A stretch of DNA of 64,000 bases, from positions 1 to 64,000 of the forward strand of contig JBKDXM010000044.1 in NCBI GenBank assembly GCA_046306335.1, in the 5' to 3' direction. Each line of letters starts with the position of its first letter. Within the stretch, counting starts at the first letter, position 1. Below the pieces are notes generated by a model, which saw only the letters and a list, made by a program, of their open reading frames with translations, did not search any database and was not told where the DNA came from. Source of the stretch: UBA2386 sp046306335. GTDB lineage: Bacteria; Planctomycetota; UBA1135; UBA2386. Of this stretch, positions 7,945 through 16,607 are shown one piece after another. Made by a program: the position numbers and the translations under genes.

Positions 7945-8829
7945 TCATCGCGGGCCTCCGACGAACGCCGGCGGCCACGGCAGCAACAGCCCGGCGAGCA
8001 CGGTGCGCAGCCGTTCGCCCTTGGTCAGGTGCACGCGGCCGGCGAGCACGTCGTGGTCGACGGCGCGCAGGCGCGCGAGCACGGCGGCGGCGCCGCGCAC
8101 GATCGCACGCAGTTCGCAGCGCAGGCGGCCGCGCACGGCGTCGACCAGCGGCCAGCCGGCGGCGAAGTCCGCGGCAAGGCGCGCGGCCCAGTGCGCGACG
8201 AGGGCCTTCACGCCCGGGCTCGCCGTGTTGGCCAGCAGATCGGCGTCGGCGACGCCGAAGCGCTGCAGGTCGGCGCGCGGGAAGTACACGCGGTTGCGTT
8301 CGCGGCGATCGCTGCCGAGGTCCTGCAGATGGTTGACGAGTTGCAGCGCGGTGCAGATGCGGTCCGACAGCGCGTCGAGCGCCGGGTCGCGGTAGCCGTG
8401 CAGCCGCAGCACCAGCCGCCCGACCGGATCGGCCGAGCGGCGGCAGTAGTCGCGCAGCTCCGCTTCGTCGTAGCTGGTCTGCACGCAGTCCTGCGCGAAC
8501 GCGTCCAGCAGGTCGGTGAACAGCGACCTGTCCAGGCGCTGGTCGCGGATCGTCGCGGCGAGGTCGGCGAACAGCGGCACGTCGGTGGCCGCGCCGTCGA
8601 CGTGGCGCAGGAAGTCGGCGCGGAAGGCGGCGAGCGCCTGCGCGTCGCGCAGTTCGTCGGCGAGGTCGTCGGCGGTGCGGGCGAAGGCGTAGATGCGGTG
8701 CAGGTGCACGCGCGCCGCGCGCGGCAGCAGCCAGCTGCCGACCGGGAAGTTCTCGTAGTGGCGGACCGCCAGCCCCAGGTAGCTGCGGGGGTCGTGCAGT
8801 GCGGCGGCGGGTGCGGTCGTCGTGGCCAA
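7945..8829 (-). CDS. hpnC: Hydroxysqualene synthase HpnC
   Basis: A 294-residue squalene/phytoene-synthase-family enzyme that turns presqualene diphosphate into hydroxysqualene. Recognition features: HYENFPVGSWLLP near the N-terminus, first Asp-rich motif YAFARTADDLADE (Asp54, Asp55), second motif LVNHLQDLGSDRRERNRVYFP. The reading frame begins with TTG at 8829; no ATG or GTG lies upstream in frame before the conserved region, so a rare start is likely. It is the first gene of the squalene locus. With no squalene-hopene or oxidosqualene cyclase in the window, whether squalene feeds hopanoids, sterols or carotenoids cannot be told. Confidence 0.92.
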   Translation of the reverse strand: MATTTAPAAALHDPRSYLGLAVRHYENFPVGSWLLPRAARVHLHRIYAFARTADDLADELRDAQALAAFRADFLRHVDGAATDVPLFADLAATIRDQRLDRSLFTDLLDAFAQDCVQTSYDEAELRDYCRRSADPVGRLVLRLHGYRDPALDALSDRICTALQLVNHLQDLGSDRRERNRVYFPRADLQRFGVADADLLANTASPGVKALVAHWAARLAADFAAGWPLVDAVRGRLRCELRAIVRGAAAVLARLRAVDHDVLAGRVHLTKGERLRTVLAGLLLPWPPAFVGGPR

Positions 8830-9189
8830 GGCAGGCGCCGCCAGCGTGCGGCGAAGTCACCCGAGAGGCTAGCCCGGACCGCGTGGCAATGCTCCTGCAG
8901 CGGCGCGGCGCGAGGCGGGACGCGGCCGACCGCCGGGCGCCCATGCCGACGCCCGCTTCCGGCGGCAGCGGCAGCGGGGGTGGCAGCGGCGGTGGCGGCG
9001 GCGGGGGTGGCAAGCGGCGGCCACCGGAACGACGCGTCGCGGTCGGGGCAGCGCCCGCGCGCGACGCGGCCGTCAAGGGATCGAATCGATGCGGCCGCGG
9101 CGGAGTTTTCGCGCGCAATCCGTAACCGCGGGAATCGGCGTGCGACTTAGCACCTGCCGACCGTCGCGTCGGACCAAGAGGAGAACACC
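8830..9189. promoter_or_regulatory. Divergent intergenic region (hpnC / DUF669-like gene)
   Basis: A 360-bp gap between two outward-reading genes. Leftwards a -10-like TAGCCT (complement of 8866-8871) lies 36 bases before the hpnC start. A G-rich stretch of GGCGGY repeats occupies about 8960-9015. Rightwards a purine-rich ribosome site (AAGAGGAG, 9176-9183) precedes the GTG at 9190 by six bases and fixes that start. No credible gene is seen inside. Confidence 0.45.
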
Positions 9190-9732
9190 GTGCAATTCGA
9201 CTTCGACAAGCAGCGCTCCCTGACCGACTACGTCACCGTTCCCGCCGGCACCTACCTTTGCCGCATCGAGGAGGTGCGATCCGGCACCACCCGAGCCGGC
9301 GACGAACGCTGGTCGATGAAGCTCGTCGTCGCCGAGGGCCAGCACGTCGGCAAGCAGGCGGCCTGGGACAGCCTCGTGTTCAGCGCCCGTGGGCAGGCGC
9401 GCGCGCGCCTCGTGCTGCAGGCCTTGGGACTGCCGCACAGCGGCGTGGTGCAGATCGAACCGCACGACCTCGAAGGCCGCGAAGCGCTCGTCGAGGTGCG
9501 TCCGGCCGAGTACCAGTCGCCGACGGGCGGCGTCGTGCGGCGCAACGAAGTGCCGTACGACGGCTTCCGGTCGTCCGGCAACACCGCCGGTCCAAACGCC
9601 AGGAGCGGCGACGCCGCTGGCAGCAGCGGTGACGCAGGTGGCGGCAGCGCGGGCGGCCGGCCCGAACGCATGCCGCGGCGCGAACGGGCGCCCGCCAACG
9701 GCGAGGTGAATGCCGACGAGATCCCGTTCTAG
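9190..9732 (+). CDS. DUF669-like protein with an SSB-type C-terminal tip
   Basis: A 180-residue protein starting at GTG 9190, supported by the ribosome site at 9176-9183. Residues about 1-120 resemble DUF669, a phage-associated family: FDFDKQ at the start, 'V(P)AGTYLCRIEEVRSGTTRAGDERWSMKL', a central strand pair and an 'ARLVLQALGL' helix. A disordered Gly/Ser/Arg linker (about 120-170) leads to the final residues NADEIPF. Bacterial single-strand DNA-binding proteins have the same plan: domain, disordered Gly-rich linker, and an acidic tip ending in DDIPF-type residues that docks repair and replication enzymes. The domain assignment is moderate; the tip is directly visible. There are no phage genes nearby. 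Confidence 0.8.
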   Translation: MQFDFDKQRSLTDYVTVPAGTYLCRIEEVRSGTTRAGDERWSMKLVVAEGQHVGKQAAWDSLVFSARGQARARLVLQALGLPHSGVVQIEPHDLEGREALVEVRPAEYQSPTGGVVRRNEVPYDGFRSSGNTAGPNARSGDAAGSSGDAGGGSAGGRPERMPRRERAPANGEVNADEIPF

Positions 9733-10045
9733 TGCTCGCGGCTGGGTGGTCGGGCGGCTGGGTGGTCGGGCGGTCGGGTGGTCGGGCGGTCGGGCCTCAG
9801 GCCCATGGGCGCCGAGCGCCGGGCCCACGACGGCGGGGTACAGCGGGCGGCCAGCAGCCGGTGACCGGCCGCGACCATGGCAGCCGCCGTCCGCGTCACG
9901 GCCGCCGGAGCCGCCGTTGCCATGGGTCGGAGCGAACACGGTCGCGCCAGCCGCCGACGCGGCGCGCTCGGCCGCGGCTGGCGTTTCCACGGGGTGCGTC
10001 CAAGCAGAGTTCACCAAGCCCCGTGCGATTGCCGATCAGGCACCC
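9733..10045 (+). other. Intergenic stretch with low-complexity DNA
   Basis: A gap of 313 bp between two rightward genes. Its first part holds a 16-bp tandem repeat (9742-9789). The open frames across it are unconserved Arg/Gly/Trp-rich products of the repeat. I see no convincing gene, terminator or RNA; the downstream DUF4388 gene probably starts at ATG 10046. Confidence 0.5.
9742..9789 (+). repeat. Three tandem copies of a 16-bp GC-rich unit
   Basis: The unit CTGGGTGGTCGGGCGG is repeated three times without gaps (9742-9757, 9758-9773, 9774-9789); the third copy begins TCGG instead of CTGG's first two bases. A fragment follows. It starts ten bases after the preceding stop codon. Confidence 0.8.
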
Positions 10046-10867
10046 ATGCAAGTTGGTCAATTCCCGGCATCGGCCGCCAACTCCCTGATCGAGGGCTACT
10101 GCGAGGACTTCGTCTCCTTCGCGTCCGTGTTGGCGCAGACGCTGGAACAGATCGCGATGCGCAGCATCCCGATCGACCGCAGCCGCGAGCACCTCGCGCG
10201 CATCGAGAAGGGCATGCGCGATCTGTCGTCGGCGATCCACGAACTGGTGGAGCGCAGCACCAGCGATGGGATGCCGGCGCTGCAGGAAGGTCGGCGCCTC
10301 GAATCCGCCCGCGCCGTCGCACCGGCCGGCGCGCTGGTTGCGGCTGGCGCCACCGCCAAGGGCCTGCCGGCCGGCCCCCAGGCCGACGCGGTGCAGGGCC
10401 TCGCGGCGAACAGCGACGGCTTCAACGGCAACAGCGACAGCATGCCGCTGCGCTCGGTGTTGCAGTTCCTGGGCCGGACGCGCCGCGCGGGCTTCGTGCG
10501 GGTGCTGATCGGGGACGAACAACTGATGTTCGAAGTGCAGAACGGCTGCCTCGTGGCCGCGACGAGCAACATCTGCCTGCCGCCGGAGCGGCTGGACCTG
10601 CTGCTCATCGAACGCGGCGCCAGCACGCCCGCTGACCTGGCGCCGATCCTGGACCGCATTCCCGCGGCGCAGTCGGAGCGCTTCGCCGAGGCCGTCGTCG
10701 CCGCCGGTGTGGTCACCGAGGGGCAGATCTACGACGCCCTGGCGCTGCAGCAGAACCGCCGCTACTCGCGGGCCTGCCGCTCCCCGTCGGTCACCTACCA
10801 GTTCTTCGACGGCTTGCGCAAGCAGCCCGGCTTCCGCCTGCTGCCGCCGCCGATGCCGCTGGCTTGA
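10046..10867 (+). CDS. DUF4388 (PatA N-terminal-like) domain protein
   Basis: A 273-residue cytoplasmic protein. ATG 10046 is chosen because everything upstream in frame is translated repeat DNA. Residues about 1-75 are helical (SLIEGYCEDFVSFASVLAQTLEQIA, with a second helix IEKGMRDLSSAIHELVE). Residues about 130-270 fit DUF4388: LRSVLQFLGRTRRAGFVRVLIGDEQLMFEVQNGCLVAATS, then FAEAVVAAGVVTEGQIYDALALQQ. DUF4388 proteins occur in two-component and gliding-related regulation; the biochemical role is unknown. The gene ends 55 bp before ligA in the same direction. Confidence 0.8.
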   Translation: MQVGQFPASAANSLIEGYCEDFVSFASVLAQTLEQIAMRSIPIDRSREHLARIEKGMRDLSSAIHELVERSTSDGMPALQEGRRLESARAVAPAGALVAAGATAKGLPAGPQADAVQGLAANSDGFNGNSDSMPLRSVLQFLGRTRRAGFVRVLIGDEQLMFEVQNGCLVAATSNICLPPERLDLLLIERGASTPADLAPILDRIPAAQSERFAEAVVAAGVVTEGQIYDALALQQNRRYSRACRSPSVTYQFFDGLRKQPGFRLLPPPMPLA

Positions 10868-10909
10868 CCGCCGCGGCCGCCGGCGCTTGACCGTCCGGGC
10901 CAGCGGCCC

Positions 10910-10915
10910 TAGGAC
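10910..10915 (+). promoter_or_regulatory. -10-like hexamer before ligA
   Basis: TAGGAC sits seven bases before the ligA GTG, in otherwise GC-only sequence. It is a weaker member of the TANNCT-like series seen before other genes here and would give a near-leaderless mRNA. Confidence 0.3.
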
Positions 10916-10922
10916 GGCGCGG

Positions 10923-12935
10923 GTGACGGCCAAGCAGCAGATCGAGGCGCTGCGCGCGCAGATCCGCGTCGCGGACGACCAGTACTACAACCGCGGGCAC
11001 AGCGACCTCAGCGACGCCGAGTACGACGTCCTGTTCGTCCAACTGCGCAAACTGGAAGCCGCGCACCCGGAGCTGGTCACCGCCGACTCGCCCACCCACC
11101 GCGTCGGCGCGCCGCTGCCGAAGGGCGGCAGCTTCCCGACGCGCCGGCACCTCGCGCCGATGGGCAGCATCGAGTCGATCATGGCGGCCGACGACGTGCG
11201 CGAGTTCTGCGCCCGCGCCGAGAAGCTGCTGGCGCTCGGCGACGGCGAGATCATCCGCTGGAGTTGCGAGCCGAAGCTCGATGGCGCCTCGGCCAACCTG
11301 CTGTACGAGGACGGTGCGCTCGTCTGCGGCCTTTCGCGCGGCGACGGCGAGCAGGGCGAAGACCTGACCGCCAACCTGCGCACGATCCGCAACCTGCCGC
11401 TGCGGCTCGGCGGCGACGGGCCGTTCCCGGCGCGCATCGAGGTGCGCGGCGAGGTCATCATGAGCAAGCGCGGCTTCGCGGCGCTGCAGGAGCGCGAGGA
11501 GACGAGCGCCGAGGGGCAGTTCCGCAACGCCCGCAACACCGTCGCCGGCACGCTGAAGCTGCAGGACCCGCGCGTGGTCAAGCGCCGGCCGCTCGACTTC
11601 ATCGCCTTCGCGATCGGCCACGTCGACGGCGCCGAGTTCGCCACGCACGCCGCGCTGCGCGCGCAGCTGGCGGCGTGGGGCTTCCAGGTGGCCGAGCCGT
11701 TCCGCGTCGTCGCCGGCGCCGACGGCGTGCTCGCCTTCCGCGACGAACTGGAGGCGGCGCGCGACGAGCTGCCGTACGAACTCGACGGCATCGTCGCCAA
11801 GGTCGATCGCAGCGACTGGCAGGGCAAGCTCGGCCGCACGTCGCGCACGCCGCGCTGGGCGCTGGCGTACAAGTTCGCGCCGCGGCTGGCGGAGACCCGC
11901 GTGCTGGCGATCGGCGCGCAGGTCGGCAGGACCGGCGCGGTGACGCCGGTCGCGCACCTCGAGCCCGTCGACCTCGCCGGCGTGACGGTGCGCAACGCCT
12001 CGCTGCACAACTGGGCGCTGCTCGCCGAGCGCGACGTGCGGCAGGGCGACCTCGTCGAGATCCAGCGCGCCGGCGACGTCATCCCCGAGGTCGTGCGCGT
12101 GCTCGTCGCGGCGCGGCCGCACGGCAGCGCGCCGGCGACGCCGCCGGCCGCCTGCCCGTCGTGCCAGGGGCCGCTGCAGGCGGAGGGCAAGTTCGTCTAC
12201 TGCAGCAACCTCGACTGCCCCGACCAGCTCGTCGGCCGCATCGTGCACCTCGCCGGCCGGCGCGCGTTCGACATCGAGGGCCTCGGGCCCAAGCAGGTCG
12301 AGCAGCTCGTCGCCGCCAAGCTCGTCGCCTCGGTCGAGGGCGTGTTCGCGCTCGCCGACAAGAAGGCGCAGCTGCTGGAGCTCGACCGCTGGGGCGCGAA
12401 GAGCACGCAGAACCTGCTGCTGCGCATCGACGCGTGCAAGACGCCGACGCTGGCGCGCTTCCTGCACGGCATCGGCATCCGCCACGTCGGCGAGACGACG
12501 GCGAAGGACCTCGCCAGCCACTTCGGCTCGCTCGACGCGCTGGCCGCGGCCAACGCCGAGGCGCTGATGGCGGTCGACGGCGTCGGCGAGGAGGTCGCGG
12601 CGGCGGTGGTCGAGTTCTTCGCGTCGCCGAAGAACCGCGCGACGCTGGCAGCGCTCGCCGCCGCCGGCGTGGCGCCACAGCGGCAGGCGGCGACGGGCGG
12701 CGGGCCGCTCGCCGGCCGCGTGTTCGTGTTCACCGGCGGCCTGACGACGATGTCGCGCGACGACGCCAAGGCCAGGGTCGAGGCGCTCGGCGCGCGCACC
12801 GCGGGCAGCGTCGGCAAGAAGGTCACCGACGTCGTCGCCGGGACCGACGCCGGCAGCAAGCTGGCCAAGGCGCAGGAACTCGGGCTCAACGTCCTCGACG
12901 AAGCCCAGTTCCAGGCGCTGCTGGAGTCGCTGTGA
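10923..12935 (+). CDS. ligA: NAD+-dependent DNA ligase LigA
   Basis: A 670-residue DNA ligase, the usual family length, that seals nicks in replication and repair using NAD+. Order of domains: Ia NAD-binding helices (about 1-65, with YYNRGHSDLSDAEYDVL), adenylation domain with the nucleotidyl-accepting Lys118 in EPKLDGAS, OB fold, a four-cysteine zinc finger beginning near residue 411 (CPSCQGPL ... YCSNLDCP), helix-hairpin-helix repeats (IGIRHVGETTAKDL, VDGVGEEVA) and a C-terminal BRCT domain from about 595 (GRVFVFTGGLTTMSRDDAK). GTG 10923 is chosen because it restores the standard N-terminus. A four-base overlap couples it to the small ORF downstream. Confidence 0.97.
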   Translation: MTAKQQIEALRAQIRVADDQYYNRGHSDLSDAEYDVLFVQLRKLEAAHPELVTADSPTHRVGAPLPKGGSFPTRRHLAPMGSIESIMAADDVREFCARAEKLLALGDGEIIRWSCEPKLDGASANLLYEDGALVCGLSRGDGEQGEDLTANLRTIRNLPLRLGGDGPFPARIEVRGEVIMSKRGFAALQEREETSAEGQFRNARNTVAGTLKLQDPRVVKRRPLDFIAFAIGHVDGAEFATHAALRAQLAAWGFQVAEPFRVVAGADGVLAFRDELEAARDELPYELDGIVAKVDRSDWQGKLGRTSRTPRWALAYKFAPRLAETRVLAIGAQVGRTGAVTPVAHLEPVDLAGVTVRNASLHNWALLAERDVRQGDLVEIQRAGDVIPEVVRVLVAARPHGSAPATPPAACPSCQGPLQAEGKFVYCSNLDCPDQLVGRIVHLAGRRAFDIEGLGPKQVEQLVAAKLVASVEGVFALADKKAQLLELDRWGAKSTQNLLLRIDACKTPTLARFLHGIGIRHVGETTAKDLASHFGSLDALAAANAEALMAVDGVGEEVAAAVVEFFASPKNRATLAALAAAGVAPQRQAATGGGPLAGRVFVFTGGLTTMSRDDAKARVEALGARTAGSVGKKVTDVVAGTDAGSKLAKAQELGLNVLDEAQFQALLESL

Positions 12936-13033
12936 AGCGCGCCGCCGCCCACGCGCTGCGCGTGCTCGCACTCGGCATGGCGCTCGGCGTGCTGCTTTGG
13001 GTCGGCTGGCTGGCGCTGGGCATGCTGCCGTGA
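12932..13033 (+). CDS. Small single-pass membrane protein
   Basis: A 33-codon frame whose GTG start overlaps the ligA stop as GTGA. The peptide has a basic N-terminus (VKRAAAHALRV) followed by one hydrophobic segment of about 20 residues rich in Leu, Val, Trp and Gly. Coupling, charge pattern and membrane helix favour a real small protein, but it is short enough to be chance in GC-rich DNA. No family is recognised. Confidence 0.45.
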   Translation: MKRAAAHALRVLALGMALGVLLWVGWLALGMLP

Positions 13034-13103
13034 ACGGCGCTGCGCGCAGCTGCGACCCCTTGGCCCTGGCGCGCGCGGTCCCGGCGCGGCGCGGGGCGGC
13101 GCG

Positions 13104-14696
13104 ATGACCGCCACCGACCATCTCGCCGCGCTCGCGTCCCCCGCCTGCTACCCGCACGCAGCGGCCGACGTACGCGTGCTGCAGACGCACCTGTCGGTCG
13201 TGTGCCTCGCCGGCGACCTCGTCTACAAGCTGAAGAAGGCGGTGACGCTGCCGTTCGTCGACTTCGCGCCGCTCGCAGCGCGGCGGCAGGCCTGCCGCGA
13301 CGAGGTCCGGCTCAACCGGCGGCTGTGCCCCGATGTGTACCTCGGCACGGCTGCGCTGCGCCGGGGCGCGGACGACGTGGTGCGCTTCGCGCCGGTCGGC
13401 GACGACGACGGCGGCGGCGGCCTCGCCGACCTCGACGTCGCGGTGGTGATGCGGCGGCTGCCGCAGGCGCGCATGCTCGACGAACTGCTGCGCGTCGGCG
13501 CCGTGACGCCCGCCGCCATCGCCGCGCTGGCCGCGCACGTCGCCGACTTCCACGCGCGCTGCGAACGGCCCGCCGCAGCCGCCGCAACCGCCAGCACCGC
13601 ACTGCTCGCGCGCTTCGCGGACGAGAACTTCGCGCAGGCGCAGGCGCTCGGCGACGGCGCGCTGCCGGCCCGCCTGCTGGCAGCGGTCGCCGCCGCCTCG
13701 CGCGCCGGCTTCGCGCGCCTGCTGCCGACGTTGCGCGCCCGCGCCAGCGCCGGCCACGTCGTCGACGGCCACGGCGACCTGCACGCGCGCAACGTCTGCA
13801 TGACCGCGCCGCCGGCGGTCTACGACTGCATCGAGTTCGAGCCGCGCTTCCGCATCGCGGACGTCGCCGCCGACGTCGCCTTCCTGGCGATGGACCTGCG
13901 TTACCGCGGCGCCCCGGCGCTGGCGCGCGCGTTCGTCGACGCCTACGTCGCGCGCAGCGGCGACGGCGACCTGCCCGCGCTGCTGCCGTGGCTCTGCAGC
14001 TACCGGGCGATGGTGCGCGCCAAGGTCGCTGCGATCGCAGCCGTCGACGCGGCACTGCCGGCGGCCGATCGCGACGGCGCGCGACATTCGGCGCGCGCGC
14101 ACCTGCGGCTCGCCGCCACCTACGGCTGCGAAGCGGACGGCCCGCGCTGGCTCGTGCTGTGCGGTCCGCCGGCGAGCGGCAAGTCGACGATCGCCGCGGC
14201 GCTGCACGCGGCGACCGGCTGGCCGGTGGTGGCGACCGACGCGGTGCGTAAACAGCTCGCCGGCATCGCGCCGCAGCAGCACGGCGATGCCGCCGTCTAC
14301 ACGCCGGAGTTCACCGCGCGCACGTATGCGACGGTGTTCGCCGCGGCCGCTGCGGCGACGGCCGCCGGCGCCGGCGTCGTCGTGCTCGACGGCAACTTCG
14401 CGACGGCCGACCAGCGTCGCGCGGCGGCGACCGCCGCCGGCGCCGCCGGCGCGCAGGCCATGGTCTTGCACGTCGACGTCGATGCCGCGACCGCGCTCGC
14501 GCGCGCCACCGAGCGGGCCGCGCGCGGCGGCGCGCTCAGCGACGCCGACGCCGCGGTCACCGCGCGATTGCGCGCGGCCTTCGCGCCGCCGACGCCAGCG
14601 GAGGGGCTGCCGTTGCGCCGGTGCCAAGGCGCGCTGACAGCAGCCGAGGCGGCGGATGACACGCTCGCAGCCATGTTGGCCGGTGGCGGGCCTTGA
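13104..14696 (+). CDS. Fused aminoglycoside-phosphotransferase-like kinase and P-loop ATPase
   Basis: A 530-residue two-domain protein. The N-terminal part (about 1-330) is an APH/choline-kinase-like fold: the ATP-side lysine in LVYKLKKAVTLPFVDF and the Brenner catalytic motif VDGHGDLHARNV near residue 222, followed by DCIEFEPRFRIADVAADVAF. The C-terminal part has a Walker A motif GPPASGKST (about 354-362) and DGNFATADQR, as in nucleotide/zeta-toxin-like small-molecule kinases. This fusion (COG2187 with COG0645-type ATPase) is widespread in bacteria, with no settled substrate. It starts 70 bp after the small ORF, probably in the ligA transcript. Confidence 0.87.
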   Translation: MTATDHLAALASPACYPHAAADVRVLQTHLSVVCLAGDLVYKLKKAVTLPFVDFAPLAARRQACRDEVRLNRRLCPDVYLGTAALRRGADDVVRFAPVGDDDGGGGLADLDVAVVMRRLPQARMLDELLRVGAVTPAAIAALAAHVADFHARCERPAAAAATASTALLARFADENFAQAQALGDGALPARLLAAVAAASRAGFARLLPTLRARASAGHVVDGHGDLHARNVCMTAPPAVYDCIEFEPRFRIADVAADVAFLAMDLRYRGAPALARAFVDAYVARSGDGDLPALLPWLCSYRAMVRAKVAAIAAVDAALPAADRDGARHSARAHLRLAATYGCEADGPRWLVLCGPPASGKSTIAAALHAATGWPVVATDAVRKQLAGIAPQQHGDAAVYTPEFTARTYATVFAAAAAATAAGAGVVVLDGNFATADQRRAAATAAGAAGAQAMVLHVDVDAATALARATERAARGGALSDADAAVTARLRAAFAPPTPAEGLPLRRCQGALTAAEAADDTLAAMLAGGGP

Positions 14697-14715
14697 CGGC
14701 GGCCGCCCCCGCCCG

Positions 14716-15213
14716 ATGCTCGCCGGCGTGACGATCCACGCGGACCTGAGCGGCGACTGGCAGGGGCACTACGTGCAGGACGGCCGCGCCCACGGCATCT
14801 CGATGCGCGTCGTGCAGCGCGGGCAGTCGTTCGTCGGCGAGATGCGCGACGCCGACACGCTGCTGGCCGGCAGCCAGAAGCTCGACCGCACGACGATGGG
14901 CGGCGACACGATGGCCGAGCGGCTGTTCGGCGAAGTCGAGATCCTCGCCGAACTGCCCGAGCGCTCGGTCGTCGAGGGCGAAGTGCAGGGCCGCGTCGTC
15001 ACGTTCACCAAGACCTACCAGGGCCCGACGCACACCAGCGTGCGGCTCGCCGGCAAGACCGAGATCGTGCTGCAGGTGACCGGCCACGCCGTGCGCTACC
15101 TCGGCACGGTCGCCACGGACGGCCGCGAGCTCGCCGGCCACTGGTCGATCGATCCCAAGGACGGCTCGCCCCGGCTGCGCGACCGTTTCCTGCTGCGCCG
15201 CGGCGGGACCTGA
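14716..15213 (+). CDS. Unrecognised beta-rich protein
   Basis: A 165-residue protein begun at ATG 14716; a GTG at 14728 is also possible. There is no signal peptide or membrane segment. Alternating polar/hydrophobic strands with repeated glycines (SGDWQGHYVQDG, FVGEMRDADT, VVTFTKTYQG, VRYLGTVATDGRELAGHW) suggest an antiparallel beta-barrel of lipocalin-like type. Ending on 'LRDRFLLRR', it resembles the last strand of such barrels. It begins 20 bp after the fused kinase gene, so co-transcription is likely. Function unknown. Confidence 0.72.
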   Translation: MLAGVTIHADLSGDWQGHYVQDGRAHGISMRVVQRGQSFVGEMRDADTLLAGSQKLDRTTMGGDTMAERLFGEVEILAELPERSVVEGEVQGRVVTFTKTYQGPTHTSVRLAGKTEIVLQVTGHAVRYLGTVATDGRELAGHWSIDPKDGSPRLRDRFLLRRGGT

Positions 15214-15247
15214 CCACGGCGAGCGGGAGCGCTGTCCGCGCGGTCCT

Positions 15248-16522
15248 TCAGGGCAGGCGGCCGAAGCGCTCGCGCGCGGCGCGGGCGAGGCCTTCGCGGT
15301 GCGCCGGGTCGGCGATGCCGATCAGCGCGACGGCGCGCTGGCGCAGATTCTTGCCGCGCAGGTCGACGGCGCCGTGCTCGGTCACGACCCAGTGCACGTG
15401 CGCGCGCGTGGTGACGACGCCGGCGCCGGGGTTGAGCAGCGCGGTGATGCGCGAGACGCCCTTCGACGTCGTCGACGGCAGCGCGATGACCGGCTTGCCG
15501 CCGGGCGACAGCGCCGCGCCGCGCAGGAAGTCCATCTGCCCGCCGACGCCCGAGACCATGCGCGTGCCGATCGAGTCGGCGCACACCTGCCCGGTCAGGT
15601 CGATCTCGATCGCGCTGTTGATGGCGACGACCTTGGGGTTGCGGCGGATGACCTGCGGGTCGTTGACGTATGCGATGTCGAGCATCGCCACCTGCGGGTT
15701 GTCGTCGAGGAAGTCGTGGACCGCGCGCGTGCCCATGGCGAAGCCGGCGACGACCTTGCCCGGGTGCACGACCTTGCGCCGGCCGGTGACGACGCCGCGC
15801 GCGACGAGGTCGAGCACGCCATCGGCGAACATCTCGGTGTGCACGCCGAGGTCCTTGTGGGCGCGCAGCGCCGCGAGCACCGCGTCGGGGATCGCGCCGA
15901 TGCCCATCTGCAGGGTCGCGCCGTCCTCGACCAGCGCCGCGACGTGGCGGCCGATCGCGTGCTCGACCGGCCCGAGCGCGGGCGGCGCCATCGTCGGCAG
16001 CTCGTCGGTGACGGCGACCATGGCGGCGAAGCGCGACGCGTGCACGACACCGTCGCCGTGGCTGCGCGGCATGCGCGGGTTGACCTGCGCCACGACGAGC
16101 CGCGCGGCGTCGACGGCCGCGCGCGCGACGTCGACCGAGCAGCCGAGCGAACAGAAGCCGTGGCGGTCGGGCGGCGAGCAGTGCACCAAGGCGACGTCGA
16201 GCGGCAGCACGCCGTCGCGGAACAGCGCCGGCATCTCGCTGAGGAACGCCGGCACGTAGTCGGCGTCGCCGCGGCCGACGGCGTCGCGCAGGTTGGCGCC
16301 GAGGAACAGCGCGTTGGCGCGGAAGCTCGCCGCCATGCCCGGCGCGACCAGCGGGTACTCGCCTTCGGTGTGCAGGTGGACGAGTTCGACGTCGCGCAGT
16401 TCGCCGGCGCGGGCGGCGAGCGCGCGGACCAGCGCCAGCGGCGTCGCGGCGCCGCCGTGCAGGAACACGCGGTCGCCGGAGCGCACGCAGCGGACGGCTT
16501 CTTCGGCGGAGACGGTGGTCAT
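15248..16522 (-). CDS. Acetyl-CoA hydrolase/transferase-family CoA-transferase
   Basis: A 424-residue class I CoA-transferase of the 4-hydroxybutyrate/acetate CoA-transferase type, moving CoA between acyl-CoA and a carboxylate. The catalytic glutamate is Glu230 in VHTEMFADG, where the family forms its glutamyl-CoA intermediate. Other landmarks are GIGAIPDAVLAAL ahead of it, and GVGGQMDFLRGA with SPGGKPVIALPSTT in the C-terminal half. Length and landmarks are complete. It stands alone between a convergent orphan gene and the helicase, so the substrate cannot be deduced from context. Confidence 0.92.
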   Translation of the reverse strand: MTTVSAEEAVRCVRSGDRVFLHGGAATPLALVRALAARAGELRDVELVHLHTEGEYPLVAPGMAASFRANALFLGANLRDAVGRGDADYVPAFLSEMPALFRDGVLPLDVALVHCSPPDRHGFCSLGCSVDVARAAVDAARLVVAQVNPRMPRSHGDGVVHASRFAAMVAVTDELPTMAPPALGPVEHAIGRHVAALVEDGATLQMGIGAIPDAVLAALRAHKDLGVHTEMFADGVLDLVARGVVTGRRKVVHPGKVVAGFAMGTRAVHDFLDDNPQVAMLDIAYVNDPQVIRRNPKVVAINSAIEIDLTGQVCADSIGTRMVSGVGGQMDFLRGAALSPGGKPVIALPSTTSKGVSRITALLNPGAGVVTTRAHVHWVVTEHGAVDLRGKNLRQRAVALIGIADPAHREGLARAARERFGRLP

Positions 16523-16607
16523 CGGCGGGCGGCCATGAGGCCGCCCCGCGCGGACGTTGTCCAGGGGCTGCAGTTCGGCGGCGGGTGCGCGCCGGCGACG
16601 CCGCGCC

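Noticed and set aside
10791..14627. A 1278-residue open frame on the minus strand across ligA and the fused kinase gene
   Set aside because: It is Arg/Ala/Gly/His-rich with no domain and lies antisense to two clear genes; third-position GC bias creates such frames.
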